39,470 bases of DNA from Chloroflexota bacterium (GTDB lineage: Bacteria > Chloroflexota > UBA6077 > FW602-bin22 > CADDYW01), in assembly GCA_902810745.1 (NCBI GenBank), contig CADDYW010000035.1, positions 1 through 39,470 of the forward strand, read 5' to 3'. The notes below the pieces were generated by a model. That model was not told the origin of the DNA. It worked only from the letters and a program-made list of their open reading frames with translations, and made no database searches. Each line of letters begins with the position of its first letter. The first letter of the stretch is position 1. Below, piece after piece: positions 8,319-17,331 of the stretch. Position numbers and translations under genes: made by a program.

Positions 8319-11012
8319 ATGAGCGGTGAGCATGGGCGGAATAATCCGTTCGGCGCGCGGACGCATCTGGAGGGTGCACCGGGTTCGCCGGTCTATTACC
8401 GGCTGGCTGCGCTAGCCGACCACGTCGGGCTCGACCTCGCCCGGCTGCCTCACACGGTGAAGATTCTGCTCGAGAACCTGCTGCGCCACTGTGACGGGCA
8501 CCGCGTGACTGAAGATGACGTCCTGGCGCTGGCGCGATGGAATCCGGAGAACAAGGAGTCGCGCTCCCTGGCTTTCTGGCCGGCGCGCGTGCTCTTGCAG
8601 GACTTTACCGGCGTTCCGGCGGTGGTTGATCTCGCGGCGATGCGCTCGGCGGCGGCGCGGGCCGGCGGAGATCCAAAGAAGATCAATCCACTGGTGCCGG
8701 CTGATCTGATCATTGATCACTCCGTGCAGGTCGACCGGTTTGGCACCCAGCTCGCCTTTCGCTTCAACGTCGAGCGCGAATACGAAAGGAACCAGGAACG
8801 CTACGCGTTGCTCCGGTGGGCCCAGCAGGCGTTCGATAACTTCCGAGTCGTGCCTCCGGGAACTGGCATTTGTCACCAGGTCAACCTGGAGTACCTTGCA
8901 CGGGTGGTGCAGGCACGGCCCATGGACGGCGAGCTGACCGCCTACCCCGACACTCTTGTTGGGACGGACTCTCATACGACGATGATCAATGGCCTTGGGG
9001 TCCTTGGCTGGGGTGTCGGCGGTATCGAGGCTGAGGCGGCACTGCTTGGCCAGCCACTCGAGCTTCTCACGCCAGTCGTCGTGGGATTTCGCTTCCACGG
9101 ACAGCTCCGCGAGGGTGCGACGGCAACCGACCTCGTGCTCACCGTTACCGAGCTGCTGCGCAAGACCGGCGTCGTCAATAAGTTCGTCGAGTTCACCGGC
9201 CCTGGCCTGAGCCAGCTCGGCCTGGCCGACCGTGCGACGCTGGCAAACATGTCGCCCGAGTATGGCGCCACGGCAGCACTGTTTCCGGTCGATGCCGAGA
9301 CGCTTCGCTACCTGCGCATGACCGGCCGCGATGAGAGCCTCCTTGCCCTGGTCGAGCGTTATGCCAAGGAGCAGGGACTCTTCCGGACTGACGACGGCGT
9401 CGAGCCGGTCTTTAGCGAGCTTATCGAGCTGGATCTGGCGAGCGTCGAGCCGAGCGTCGCCGGCCCCAGGCGGCCCCAGGACCGGGTCCCGCTCTCCGGG
9501 CTCAAGCAGAGCTTTGTCTCGGCTTTTCCCGAACGCACGGCGACGATGCGAGAAGTCGAGATCGCGGTGGATTCGGAGCGCGTTCCGATCGGCGATGGTT
9601 CGGTCGTCATCGCGGCGATCACGAGCTGCACGAATACGTCGAACCCGACGGTCATGGTCGGGGCGGGTCTCCTGGCGAAGCGTGCCGTCGAACGAGGACT
9701 GCGTGTTCGGCCGTCGGTAAAGACGAGCCTCGCGCCTGGCTCGAAGGTCGTCACCGATTACCTTGATCGCGCCGGCCTGCTCCCGTACCTGGAAGCGCTC
9801 GGGTTCCATCTAGTCGGGTACGGCTGCACCACCTGTATCGGCAACAGTGGCCCGCTGCCCGAGCCGGTCGCGCGGGCGGTGAGAGAGCAGGATCTGGCGG
9901 TCGCGGCCGTGCTGAGCGGGAATCGTAACTTCGAGGCGCGGATCCATCCCCAGGTCCGGGCGTCGTATCTGGCCTCGCCGCCGCTTGTCGTCGCCTACGC
10001 CCTTGCCGGTACCGTCGAGATTGATCTGACGCGTGATCCCCTGGGAACCGATCCGAACGGCGAAGCAGTGTACCTGCGGGATCTCTGGCCGTCGGCGGAG
10101 GAGGTGCAGCAGACAATCTCGGCTTCGCTGACGCCCGACATGTTCAAGAAAGAATATGCCCACGTGTTTGACGGCGATGACCGCTGGAAGCTTTTGCCGG
10201 TCCCACGTGGGGATCTCTACCATTGGGATCCGTCGTCGACCTACGTTCGGGAGCCGCCATTTTTCCAGGGCTCCGCGCTGGAAACGGGTCGTCTCACGGA
10301 GATCCGGGGAGCGCGAGTGCTGGCGGTTCTGGGCGACTCGGTGACGACCGACCACATCTCGCCGGCTGGCGCGATCGCACCCGATAGCCCGGCCGGTAAG
10401 TATCTCATCGAGCACGGCGTCCAGCCCCGTGACTTCAACAGCTACGGAGCGCGGCGTGGCAATCACGAGGTCATGATTCGTGGTACTTTCGCCAACGTTC
10501 GGCTGCGTAATCGACTGGTTCCTGGACGCGAGGGCGACTGGACTGTTCACCTGCCCTCGGGTGAGGAGATGCGGATCTACGATGCCTCGGTCCGCTACGC
10601 AGAAGAGGGGACGCCACTTCTCGTCATCGCCGGGAAGGAGTACGGCTCGGGAAGCTCGCGGGACTGGGCGGCGAAAGGGCCGGCACTACTCGGCGTTCGG
10701 GCTGTGATTGCCGAAAGCTACGAGCGAATCCATCGCAGCAATCTGATCGGGATGGGCGTACTGCCGCTGCAGTTCCGGGCGGGCGAAAACCTGACGACGC
10801 TCGGCTTGGACGGTCGCGAAACCTACGACGTCCTTGGTATCGCCGAGGATCTCGCGCCAGGGAAAGAGCTCACCGTGCGCGCGGTTCGCCAGGACGGCAG
10901 CGAGGTGCGCTTCTCGGTGGTGGCGCGCGTCGATACGCCTCTCGAGGTCACGTACTATCGGCACGGAGGAATCTTACCGACGGTGCTGCGGGAGCTTCTG
11001 ACGGCGACGTGA
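8319..11012 (+). CDS. acnA: Aconitate hydratase (AcnA type)
   Basis: TCA-cycle enzyme that interconverts citrate and isocitrate using a [4Fe-4S] cluster. 897 aa, full length for the AcnA/IRP1 family. The cluster cysteines are visible: Cys437 in SCTNTSNP, and Cys503 and Cys506 in [13 protein letters not shown]. Substrate-binding signatures include [14 protein letters not shown] (about 214-227), DHISPAGAI and [14 protein letters not shown] in the swivel domain. The ATG at 8319 is preceded by GGAGG (8303-8307) and a closer GGTGAGAG. It stands alone: the next gene starts 133 bases later and is unrelated. Confidence 0.97.
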   Translation: MSGEHGRNNPFGARTHLEGAPGSPVYYRLAALADHVGLDLARLPHTVKILLENLLRHCDGHRVTEDDVLALARWNPENKESRSLAFWPARVLLQDFTGVPAVVDLAAMRSAAARAGGDPKKINPLVPADLIIDHSVQVDRFGTQLAFRFNVEREYERNQERYALLRWAQQAFDNFRVVPPGTGICHQVNLEYLARVVQARPMDGELTAYPDTLVGTDSHTTMINGLGVLGWGVGGIEAEAALLGQPLELLTPVVVGFRFHGQLREGATATDLVLTVTELLRKTGVVNKFVEFTGPGLSQLGLADRATLANMSPEYGATAALFPVDAETLRYLRMTGRDESLLALVERYAKEQGLFRTDDGVEPVFSELIELDLASVEPSVAGPRRPQDRVPLSGLKQSFVSAFPERTATMREVEIAVDSERVPIGDGSVVIAAITSCTNTSNPTVMVGAGLLAKRAVERGLRVRPSVKTSLAPGSKVVTDYLDRAGLLPYLEALGFHLVGYGCTTCIGNSGPLPEPVARAVREQDLAVAAVLSGNRNFEARIHPQVRASYLASPPLVVAYALAGTVEIDLTRDPLGTDPNGEAVYLRDLWPSAEEVQQTISASLTPDMFKKEYAHVFDGDDRWKLLPVPRGDLYHWDPSSTYVREPPFFQGSALETGRLTEIRGARVLAVLGDSVTTDHISPAGAIAPDSPAGKYLIEHGVQPRDFNSYGARRGNHEVMIRGTFANVRLRNRLVPGREGDWTVHLPSGEEMRIYDASVRYAEEGTPLLVIAGKEYGSGSSRDWAAKGPALLGVRAVIAESYERIHRSNLIGMGVLPLQFRAGENLTTLGLDGRETYDVLGIAEDLAPGKELTVRAVRQDGSEVRFSVVARVDTPLEVTYYRHGGILPTVLRELLTAT

Positions 11013-11089
11013 GGCGACGTTCAGCACGGAGGGCCCAGCGATACGTCTGGAGTCCGGAGTTCAGGATTGCCATGCTGGCTGGCGCACTT

Positions 11090-11135
11090 ACAAAACCGAG
11101 AAATCTCGGCGTTCTCTGCGTCTCTGTGGTGAAAG
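11090..11135. repeat. Dispersed CTCTGCGTCTCTG-type repeat remnant
   Basis: The stretch contains CTCTGCGTCTCTGTGGTG (11114-11131) followed by AAAGGG. From memory, this string, in the reverse sense ACCACAGAGACGCAGAG, recurs in intergenic regions of many unrelated environmental bacteria and causes spurious annotated peptides of SPQRRRERR type. Here it forms the leader directly in front of the 11146 gene and may supply its ribosome-binding purines. Confidence 0.5.
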
Positions 11136-11145
11136 GGTTCTGGAC

Positions 11146-12321
11146 ATGTCCGAGATTCTGAGAAGTGCCGATCTGCACGATCTCCAATCGCTTCCGACAC
11201 TGACACGCGCGGATCGCGAGACCCTCGAGCGGCTGCTCTGGCTCGCTCCAGACGTGGCGCTGGCAACGGCATCGGCAGTTGTCCGCTCACATCTGCCGGA
11301 GCTGCACGATCTTCTCTTTCCGGATCGCAAGCTACCGGAGATCGGGCAGCTCGCACGGGCACTCGTCTACCTCGGGCTCGCGATGTCCGCGCCTGGCCAG
11401 GGAAAGATTCTCCCGATTCTCTCGCGGGAGGATCTCAAGCGGGCGGACCGTCAGGTCGCGGTGCGGCTTGCTCAGTGGGGACGCGCCGCGTTCATCGGTG
11501 CGCAGGAGCTCGTCGAGTCGGACGCCGTGCCTGACCCGGAGCTGCGTGTGCTCCTGGACGTGCTGGTCGCGCGGGTGAGCGCGCACAGTACAAAAGATCC
11601 TCGCTGGCTGCGCGCGGTGGCGTACGGCGAGGCGGGCACCTTCTACGCGCTGCTGGCCCAGGCCTGCGTCGACCAGTTCGGGAAGGTCGTCGATCTCGCC
11701 ACGGCAAATGCCCAGCTCGATCGCATTGCGCGTACGCGGGATCTGCTGGCGGACGCTCTCGCCCCGGAAGATCTGCCGCGGCGGTTTGATCCGTCGAAGC
11801 AGCGCGAGTACGTCGAGCGCTTGCGTCGATTTGGCTGGCACGAGTACGTCGCGAGCACGGGACGCACACTTCGTGAGATTGCCGAGGAGGCGGCGGCCCA
11901 GGGACTCCAGGCCCAGACGACGTTCGCACTGACGGACGAATGGGCTGAGCAGGGGGCGAGTCAGCCGACGACAGGCAAGCGCTACTTCATTCGTCCCGCC
12001 CTGCTGCCAGATTCCACCGGGCTGGCGCTGTGGGCCCAGGAAGAGCGATTGAAGCCACTGCAGAAGATGCTCGCGGGCGACCCGCGCGAGACTGGTCTCC
12101 GTCTCTGCCTCGGATCGGTCGAGCTGTTGCTGGAGTACGTCGTACGCACCGGCCAGTCGAGCTTCCTCGGCGGTCAGTGGACGCGCACCAGCAACCGCTT
12201 CGGCGGGATGCAGACGCGCTTTGGTGGTATGGGCGCAGGACGCTACGCCGTTACGATTTTCCCGGGCGGGCGTCTCGACAGCCAGGTCGGAATCTGCCCG
12301 GTCATCGAAGTGTCAGACTAG
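11146..12321 (+). CDS. Conserved-looking protein of unknown function, 391 aa
   Basis: I do not recognise a family. The protein is soluble with no signal peptide. The first ~290 residues are rich in Leu, Ala, Arg and Asp and look helical (LTRADRETLERLLWLAPDVA). The last ~100 residues are more beta-like and include a short tandem repeat NRFGGMQTRFGGMGAG before RYAVTIFPGG. No Cys-pair, P-loop or helix-turn-helix was noticed. Codon use matches the neighbours and the frame is open for almost 1.2 kb, so it is a real gene. AAAGGG about 11 bases upstream is the likely ribosome site. Its stop overlaps that of the convergent HAD phosphatase by 4 bases. Confidence 0.85.
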   Translation: MSEILRSADLHDLQSLPTLTRADRETLERLLWLAPDVALATASAVVRSHLPELHDLLFPDRKLPEIGQLARALVYLGLAMSAPGQGKILPILSREDLKRADRQVAVRLAQWGRAAFIGAQELVESDAVPDPELRVLLDVLVARVSAHSTKDPRWLRAVAYGEAGTFYALLAQACVDQFGKVVDLATANAQLDRIARTRDLLADALAPEDLPRRFDPSKQREYVERLRRFGWHEYVASTGRTLREIAEEAAAQGLQAQTTFALTDEWAEQGASQPTTGKRYFIRPALLPDSTGLALWAQEERLKPLQKMLAGDPRETGLRLCLGSVELLLEYVVRTGQSSFLGGQWTRTSNRFGGMQTRFGGMGAGRYAVTIFPGGRLDSQVGICPVIEVSD

Positions 12322-13037
12322 GGCTCGCAGAGATCCAGGAGCTCCACGACAGATCCGAGCAGGTAGTCTGGATCTTCCGCGGCCAGGCTTTCCGGTGGAA
12401 ACGGGCCCCAGAGGGCACCAGCCGTTCGCGTGCCCGCAGCACGTCCCGCCTGCAAGTCGTGAGTGCTATCGCCGACGTAGAGTGCTCGCGCGGGCTGATC
12501 GCGGTAGCCGAGGCGGTGAAGCGCGATCCAGATTGGATCAGGGTGCGGCTTGTGCCGCTCGCTATCTTCCATGAATACGGCCGCGTCGAATATTCCATCG
12601 AGTCCGGCTACCTTGAGGCTCCGTTCGCCGATGCCCCTGGCCTTCGAGGTAACCAGGCCAAGGGGGAAGCCTCGATGCTGAAGCTCGGTCAGCGTCGAAC
12701 GAACACCAGGGAATTCCCTCGCCAGCACATCGTGATGCGCGACGTTGAACGCGCGGTACGAGACGATGAGCCGATCGATCAGCTCAGACTGCTCGTGATC
12801 GGGCAGCCGGACACTCCGATGGGCGAGAATGGCCGCGAAGGCTTCGGGGAGCGGCTGTCCGTAGCCAATGTAGAGCTCGTCGCGCGTCATCGCCTCGCCG
12901 AGCACGGACGTGAGCGCGTGCTGGTAAGATTGATAGATCAGATCGGTCGTATCGATCAGGGTCCCGTCGAGATCGAAGAGGATGCAGGAGATCTGCCCGT
13001 TCGCTCGTCGGTCCCGCGCGTGGAGGATACCGGTCAC
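12318..13037 (-). CDS. HAD-family hydrolase (phosphoglycolate phosphatase-like)
   Basis: Predicted small-molecule phosphatase of HAD subfamily IA. All four HAD motifs are visible: FDLDGTLID (nucleophile Asp22 and acid/base Asp24), LVTSKARG (motif II), KPHPDP (motif III Lys) and YVGDSTHD (motif IV acid pair). The cap domain follows motif I (YQSYQHALTSVLGEAMTRDELYIG region). The start is GTG at 13037; no alternative start codon lies between it and motif I. That places its start one base from the start of the divergent Nudix gene. The substrate cannot be told; phosphoglycolate or pyrophosphate-type substrates are the usual guesses. Confidence 0.88.
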   Translation of the reverse strand: MTGILHARDRRANGQISCILFDLDGTLIDTTDLIYQSYQHALTSVLGEAMTRDELYIGYGQPLPEAFAAILAHRSVRLPDHEQSELIDRLIVSYRAFNVAHHDVLAREFPGVRSTLTELQHRGFPLGLVTSKARGIGERSLKVAGLDGIFDAAVFMEDSERHKPHPDPIWIALHRLGYRDQPARALYVGDSTHDLQAGRAAGTRTAGALWGPFPPESLAAEDPDYLLGSVVELLDLCEP

Positions 13038-13038
13038 G

Positions 13039-13560
13039 ATGTCCGCCTTTACCTATTGCCCAAACTGCGCGGCGCGCCTTCCGTCAGATCCGAGCAATCC
13101 GCACGCGCCGCAATCGTGCTCCTTCTGTGGTGCAACGTATTATCATAACTCAAAGCCGACGGCCGGAGCGCTGATTGTGCGCGACGGCCACATTCTCCTC
13201 GCGGAGCGCGCGATCGAGCCGTTTCGGGGATGGTGGGATATTCCGGGCGGATTCCTCGAGCCGGGCGAGCACCCAGCCGATGGCGCCCGACGCGAGGTGC
13301 TGGAGGAGACGGGCCTTCAGATCGAGATCGAGGATTCGCCGTTCGCGATCCTGATCGATCGCTACGGCGAATCCGAGGACTACACGCTGAACGTATACTA
13401 CGCCGCGCGTGTCATCGGCGGCGATGCTCGACCAGCCGATGACGTTGCTTCGCTCCGCTGGTTTTCCCTGGATTCCCTGCCCGAACGGATCGCCTTCGAC
13501 CACGCGAACGAGGTCCTGCGCCGCCTGGTGGAGAGCTGGAGTAAACGATCGAGCGAGTGA
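13039..13560 (+). CDS. Nudix hydrolase with N-terminal zinc ribbon
   Basis: Hydrolyses a nucleoside diphosphate linked to another moiety; the substrate is unknown. 173 aa. A zinc ribbon of two Cys pairs (C7/C10 and C27/C30; FTYCPNCAARL and CSFCGATYY) resembles the one in NADH pyrophosphatase (NudC) relatives. The Nudix box is complete at residues 71-92: G71-x5-E77-x7-R85-E86-x2-E89-E90-x-G92. The ATG at 13039 is favoured because it starts just before the zinc ribbon, with GGAGG at 13022-13026. Residues encoded further upstream in frame read as the antisense of the HAD gene. Confidence 0.92.
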   Translation: MSAFTYCPNCAARLPSDPSNPHAPQSCSFCGATYYHNSKPTAGALIVRDGHILLAERAIEPFRGWWDIPGGFLEPGEHPADGARREVLEETGLQIEIEDSPFAILIDRYGESEDYTLNVYYAARVIGGDARPADDVASLRWFSLDSLPERIAFDHANEVLRRLVESWSKRSSE

Positions 13561-13676
13561 GAGGCGTGGTGCCTCCGAGTGACGCCGTGACAGGCAGGGT
13601 GAGGGCAGAGACCGGCCTCCAGCCGTGTTCGGGTGGCTGAAAAGAGCGCTCGGGAGCTCGACGGTAAGCCTCTCGG

Positions 13677-14672
13677 TCAGTTAGCCGTCGCGTCGAGGTA
13701 CGATTGGGGGGTCGCGTTCACCCGGCCAGCCGGGGTTGGTCCTGCGTTCGTCCAATCGCGCTGGACGGTCACGTACTTTCCCTGCCACACATCCCCCGGA
13801 ACTCCGGACCCGGGCGTGAGGTAGCTCACCGGAGTCAGGTAGCGGCTGATCCAGCGGTCCATCGGGATGTACCGATCCTCGCCGAGCCACGACGGCCGCC
13901 CCTTGTTGGGATCCATCACGTAGACGCCGAGGATCCGGGCGTGCGGATAGGCGCGGTAAGGATCGGCGGTTGCCCGAACGCCGCGCACCAGGACGTAGTG
14001 ATCGCCCCACCAGATTGTCGCCACCGACGGCTCGCGATACTTTGGGTTGGCCAGGAGCCAGGCCACGGTCGCGGTCGCGGTCGTGGGATCGTCGTAGATG
14101 AAGTGATTGAACCCGCGGTCCGGCAGCCAGTGATGAGCGGCCGAGGCGATGGCGAATGGGGACGCATCCCACTGGTCGACGGTAAAACCATCGTTGTGGC
14201 TGAGCTCCCAGTTCCAGAAGCGCTGCTGCACATCGTAGCTCGGGCCGAGCGATCTCCCCAGATCGTACTCGACCCAGGTCTGCAGGTCTGCCGGATCGCA
14301 CCAGATCGAAGTGAGCTGACGGTGATATGGCAACGAGAGGTCGAGGTCGAACGCGGCCTGATCACTGGGGGCAGCGGCGGGAGCGAGCCAGTCTCCCGAG
14401 ACGTACCCAACCCTGCTTCCGTCGGAGACACGCCACCAGACCCCTTCGACCGGCCCGCCGAGCAGGAGCAGGCTTGTCCCATACGCAAGCTCGTCGAGAA
14501 TGGGATTATCGAGCCCCGGCCCACCGCGCAGATTCAGCCAATCGGCGGTGACCGTCGCCCCGCCACCAACGGACAAATCGCGCGCCGCCTCGGCTGGCAT
14601 CAGCGTCAAGACCATGGCGACCAGTAGCGCGAGGACCCCTCCCATGGCGCGAACCGGTGCCCATCGCCTCAT
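13677..14672 (-). CDS. Secreted SH3-domain / C39-like cysteine peptidase
   Basis: 331 aa. A signal peptide (GGVLALLVAMVLTLMPAEA) is followed by a bacterial SH3 domain at about residues 38-96 (TADWLNLRGGPG ... VGYVSGDWL), a usual cell-wall-binding module. The rest matches the C39-like peptidase fold: LPYHRQLTSIWCDPADLQ with candidate Cys125, GDHYVLVRG with His225 and VMDPNKG with Asp254. It is predicted to act outside the cell, possibly on peptides or cell-wall stems; the substrate is unknown. ATG at 14672 with GAGGGG upstream. Its promoter is well defined at 14736-14707. Confidence 0.85.
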   Translation of the reverse strand: MRRWAPVRAMGGVLALLVAMVLTLMPAEAARDLSVGGGATVTADWLNLRGGPGLDNPILDELAYGTSLLLLGGPVEGVWWRVSDGSRVGYVSGDWLAPAAAPSDQAAFDLDLSLPYHRQLTSIWCDPADLQTWVEYDLGRSLGPSYDVQQRFWNWELSHNDGFTVDQWDASPFAIASAAHHWLPDRGFNHFIYDDPTTATATVAWLLANPKYREPSVATIWWGDHYVLVRGVRATADPYRAYPHARILGVYVMDPNKGRPSWLGEDRYIPMDRWISRYLTPVSYLTPGSGVPGDVWQGKYVTVQRDWTNAGPTPAGRVNATPQSYLDATAN

Positions 14673-14706
14673 CGTGCTTGCCCCTCAGCCTCCGACCACT
14701 GGTTCC

Positions 14707-14736
14707 ATCATAGTCCGGTGCCGAGCGAAAGTGCAA
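14707..14736 (-). promoter_or_regulatory. Sigma-70-type promoter of the C39-like peptidase gene
   Basis: Read on the minus strand: TTGCAC (14736-14731), an 18-bp spacer and TATGAT (14712-14707). The predicted start lies near 14700, leaving a leader of about 28 bases before the ATG at 14672. Confidence 0.65.
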
Positions 14737-14767
14737 GCGCGAGCGTGTTAAAGAGAGATTAAGATCT

Positions 14768-14807
14768 CGAGGCCCTGTCGGTCACTCGCTCCGCCGCGTG
14801 GGCCTCG
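14768..14807 (-). terminator. Inverted repeat, likely terminator of the TIM-barrel gene
   Basis: CGAGGCCC (14768-14775) and GGGCCTCG (14800-14807) form a perfect 8-bp stem with a 24-nt loop. On the minus strand it is followed by an AT-rich, T-rich stretch (AGATCTTAATCTCTC), consistent with termination after the gene ending at 14890. Confidence 0.5.
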
Positions 14808-14889
14808 CCAGACCTTGCCCTGCCCGCCGCAGATTCTGACCGGATCTGGAGAGGTGCCTCCAGGTGTTTGGAGCGCGCGTCGCCTCCTG

Positions 14890-15678
14890 CTATCCGACCG
14901 CCTGCTCCGAGTCCCAGAGGCGCTGCAGCTTGCGACGGCTGATCGCGAGGTACTCGAGATCTGGCGAGAACACCTCGAGCGTGATCGTCCCGTCGTACTG
15001 ATGCCGTTTCAGCGCATCAATCGTCCGGCGCCAGTCGATGGTGCCGGCTCCAAGCGGCAGGTGTAGATCCGCATCTCCGCCTCGATTGTCGCTCAGGTGG
15101 ACGTGGATGAGCCGCTCCCCGATCGCCTCGAGAAGCTGCTCGGAGAGATTTACTGGCGTGGCGAGATTCGCGTGGCCGACGTCGAGGTGCCAGGCGAGGG
15201 CGGGGACCGCGTCGAGCAGCCGTCGCAGCATCTCGACCTGGCTGAACAGGCCGGGGATGTTCTCCACCATCACCTGCAGCCCGCGTTCGGTGGCACGCTC
15301 TACCAGGTAGCGGAAGGAGTCCGCGTTGCGCTCGACGATCCACGTCCGGTCGAAGAGCGAGACACGCTGATCCGGGTGGACGTTTGCCCGGCGGATGCCG
15401 AGCTGAGCGAAGACGTCCAGACACGAGGTCAGCTCGTCGAGCGCTGCCTGGCGAACGCGATCGAATGGCGAGGCGATCGGCAGGTACCACGCCGTATGGC
15501 CGACAGCCGAAAGCCCGGTATCGGCGAGGGCGGCCGCGACTGATCGGACGTCCAGCGCGCCCGGGTGCGCACGCTCGGGCTCGAGGGTGAGGTCGATGAA
15601 ATCGAAGCCCATCTCTCGAAAGCTGTAGATCTCGCCGACGACGTCGCGCATCGGATGGTTCATTGCCCCGATCAACAT
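14890..15678 (-). CDS. Sugar phosphate isomerase/epimerase-like TIM barrel
   Basis: 262 aa, xylose isomerase-like / AP endonuclease 2 superfamily. Metal-site residues expected for the family are visible on successive strands: Glu in VMVENIPG, Asp and His in WHLDVGHAN, His in IHVHLSDN and Glu in ITLEVFSPD. The likely role is isomerisation or epimerisation of a sugar or related polyol; an endonuclease role is less likely because the protein is short and lacks the usual extra metal ligands, but the split is a judgement. ATG at 15678 with AGAAGGA about 10 bases upstream. Transcribed singly from an extended -10 promoter near 15732. Confidence 0.82.
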   Translation of the reverse strand: MLIGAMNHPMRDVVGEIYSFREMGFDFIDLTLEPERAHPGALDVRSVAAALADTGLSAVGHTAWYLPIASPFDRVRQAALDELTSCLDVFAQLGIRRANVHPDQRVSLFDRTWIVERNADSFRYLVERATERGLQVMVENIPGLFSQVEMLRRLLDAVPALAWHLDVGHANLATPVNLSEQLLEAIGERLIHVHLSDNRGGDADLHLPLGAGTIDWRRTIDALKRHQYDGTITLEVFSPDLEYLAISRRKLQRLWDSEQAVG

Positions 15679-15726
15679 GCCAGGCCAATCCTTCTGCTGT
15701 TTGCTCTCAACGATGACACCGACAAG

Positions 15727-15735
15727 ATTCTACCA
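15727..15735 (-). promoter_or_regulatory. Extended -10 promoter of the TIM-barrel gene
   Basis: Minus strand reads TGGTAGAAT (15735-15727), matching TGnTAnnnT. There is no good -35, as is common with extended -10 promoters. Leader to the ATG is about 40 bases. Confidence 0.5.
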
Positions 15736-15799
15736 GAAGTGCCGCATCCCTCGACGCGCGGTCGGGGGAGTTACCTCGCCCGGTTGATATCACCAGAGG

Positions 15800-15827
15800 T
15801 TGACATGTTGACATGTCATGATATACT
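15800..15827 (+). promoter_or_regulatory. Strong sigma-70 promoter with embedded palindrome, RlpA-like gene
   Basis: TTGACA (15800-15805), a 16-bp spacer and TATACT (15822-15827). Inside the spacer lies the perfect palindrome TGACATGTCA (15809-15818), and TTGACATG is tandemly repeated (15800-15807 and 15808-15815). A repressor site that blocks polymerase would be placed exactly so. The predicted leader is about 147 bases and ends with GAAGGAG before the ATG at 15981. Confidence 0.75.
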
Positions 15828-15980
15828 TGCGCCCAGCATGCTGACTGGCTGTCGGGTGGGTCCCTCGTCGGTCCGAGTCGTGGTGCCGGAGCACCGCCGG
15901 GCGGCGGGAAACACGCGAGGAGGTGGTGAGAGAACGTCGGACCTCGCTCACAATCGTTGACCATCGGCGAAGGAGTCGAC

Positions 15981-17177
15981 ATGCGGAAAGTACTCTCCAC
16001 TATCGTGCTTAGCTTTAGCCTCATCGTCGCACCACTCCCTTCTGTCGCCAGCGCCGATCGTGGCCCCGATTTCAGCGTACCGGGCGGTCACTTTTACACG
16101 CAGACGAATGGCACCTCGCGCGGAGTGCAGGGGGGCGGCTACACGATCTCCGACGCGGACAACGTGCCCTTCTGGACTTTCTTCACGCAGAACGGCGGAA
16201 TCGACGTCCTCGGTTATCCGATCTCTAGGCGTTTTATCTGGGATGGATATGTCTGCCAGGCCACCCAGCGAGCCGTGCTGCAGTGGAGTCCCGCGACGAA
16301 GCAGGTACAGCTTGCCAACATCTTCGATTACCTTTCCCAGGCTGGAAAGGATGAATGGCTCCTTGCCGCCCGCCTTGCCCCCAAACCCCAGTGGACGCCA
16401 CACGAGACACCATCCATGCCATTCCTGGTCCTCGCCCACCACCGGTTTTCGTGGCTCTATGCCGACCCTGCCATCTTCCACCGATACTTCGATACCCCGA
16501 ACTACTACGGCATCTATGGTCTTCCGACGTCACCGGTGGTTGATCTCGGCCCATACTACGCCGAGCGATTCCAGCGGGTGGTCGTGTATCACTGGAAGTC
16601 CGCAGTACCCTGGGCGGATGATCGTGGGACAAGTGTTGGACTCGCGGGCGACCTTCTCAAAGAGGTCGGTCTTATTCCCCCGTCGGCAATCCAGCCCGAG
16701 CCCGCGCCCGAGGCGACCGGGGCGCGCGCGGCCCTCCCGTCAGCTTCCTCGTCCAGGCTGAATCAGCTTCTCAGCGCACCGCAGCGACCGGTGACGCCAG
16801 GCGATCGCGCCACGGTCAAGACCACGATGGCCCAGCAGCTCGCGGCCGACGCCCCGACCTCGACCATCGTCGGACCGATCCTCGTCGGGGTCTCAACCTG
16901 GTACGGCGCGGATTTTCAGGGGCGGACCATGAGCAATGGACAGCCCTATGATATGTGGAACCCGCATACGGCCGCGTCGAATTCGTATCCCCTCGGGACG
17001 TGGATTCGGGTGACGCGCCTGACGACTGGTAAGAGCATCGTCGTCCAGGTGACCGATCGTGGAGCCTTCACCTACCCGATTGTCACCGATCTCAGCTACG
17101 CGGCATTCGCTCAGCTCGCGAATCCTGCGGTGGGGGTGATCGGGGTCCGGGTCGAGCCCGTTGACGATCTTGACTGA
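15981..17177 (+). CDS. Secreted RlpA-like double-psi beta-barrel protein
   Basis: 398 aa. The signal peptide is KVLSTIVLSFSLIVAPLPSV. The N-terminal half (about 35-230) contains LGFP-like phrases FWTFFTQNGGIDVLGYPISRR and YYGIYGLPTSPVV, a layout seen in Chloroflexota exported proteins. A Pro/Ala-rich linker (about 235-295) precedes the C-terminal RlpA-type barrel (about 301-395: VGVSTWYGADFQGRTMSNG ... VVQVTDRGAF). Its conserved His329 and Asp359 are the residues used by RlpA lytic transglycosylases, so peptidoglycan cleavage is plausible. The ATG at 15981 is chosen because GAAGGAG is 6 bases upstream and the signal peptide begins there. Confidence 0.88.
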   Translation: MRKVLSTIVLSFSLIVAPLPSVASADRGPDFSVPGGHFYTQTNGTSRGVQGGGYTISDADNVPFWTFFTQNGGIDVLGYPISRRFIWDGYVCQATQRAVLQWSPATKQVQLANIFDYLSQAGKDEWLLAARLAPKPQWTPHETPSMPFLVLAHHRFSWLYADPAIFHRYFDTPNYYGIYGLPTSPVVDLGPYYAERFQRVVVYHWKSAVPWADDRGTSVGLAGDLLKEVGLIPPSAIQPEPAPEATGARAALPSASSSRLNQLLSAPQRPVTPGDRATVKTTMAQQLAADAPTSTIVGPILVGVSTWYGADFQGRTMSNGQPYDMWNPHTAASNSYPLGTWIRVTRLTTGKSIVVQVTDRGAFTYPIVTDLSYAAFAQLANPAVGVIGVRVEPVDDLD

Positions 17178-17222
17178 CAGGCCTGGCGGCGAGGATAGTG
17201 GAGCATCAGGCCCAAAAGATGT

Positions 17223-17256
17223 CGACGGGCCACCAATGTTTGTTGGTGGCCCGTCG
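17223..17256. terminator. 14-bp perfect inverted repeat between convergent genes
   Basis: CGACGGGCCACCAA (17223-17236), loop TGTTTG, then TTGGTGGCCCGTCG (17243-17256). On the minus strand it is followed by ACATCTTTTGG, a short T-run; on the plus strand only by AGGCATTCTTGC. A bidirectional terminator is likely, better for the minus-strand gene. Confidence 0.7.
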
Positions 17257-17331
17257 AGGCATTCTTGCTAGACCTCTCGCTCGAGCTGCCCAGGGTATGA
17301 CCCGAGGGGGAGGGATAGCGCGAGTGCGATT

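Larger units (their letters stand above)
15679..15980. other. Divergent intergenic region, TIM barrel / RlpA-like
   Basis: About 300 bases containing both promoters listed separately. The 147-base leader of the plus-strand gene is GC-rich, but I do not see the conserved blocks of the c-di-AMP (ydaO) or c-di-GMP riboswitches that often precede RlpA-like genes. Confidence 0.5.

Noticed and set aside
15828-15980. Possible c-di-AMP or c-di-GMP riboswitch before the RlpA-like gene
   Set aside because: None of the conserved blocks of either class could be found in the leader.
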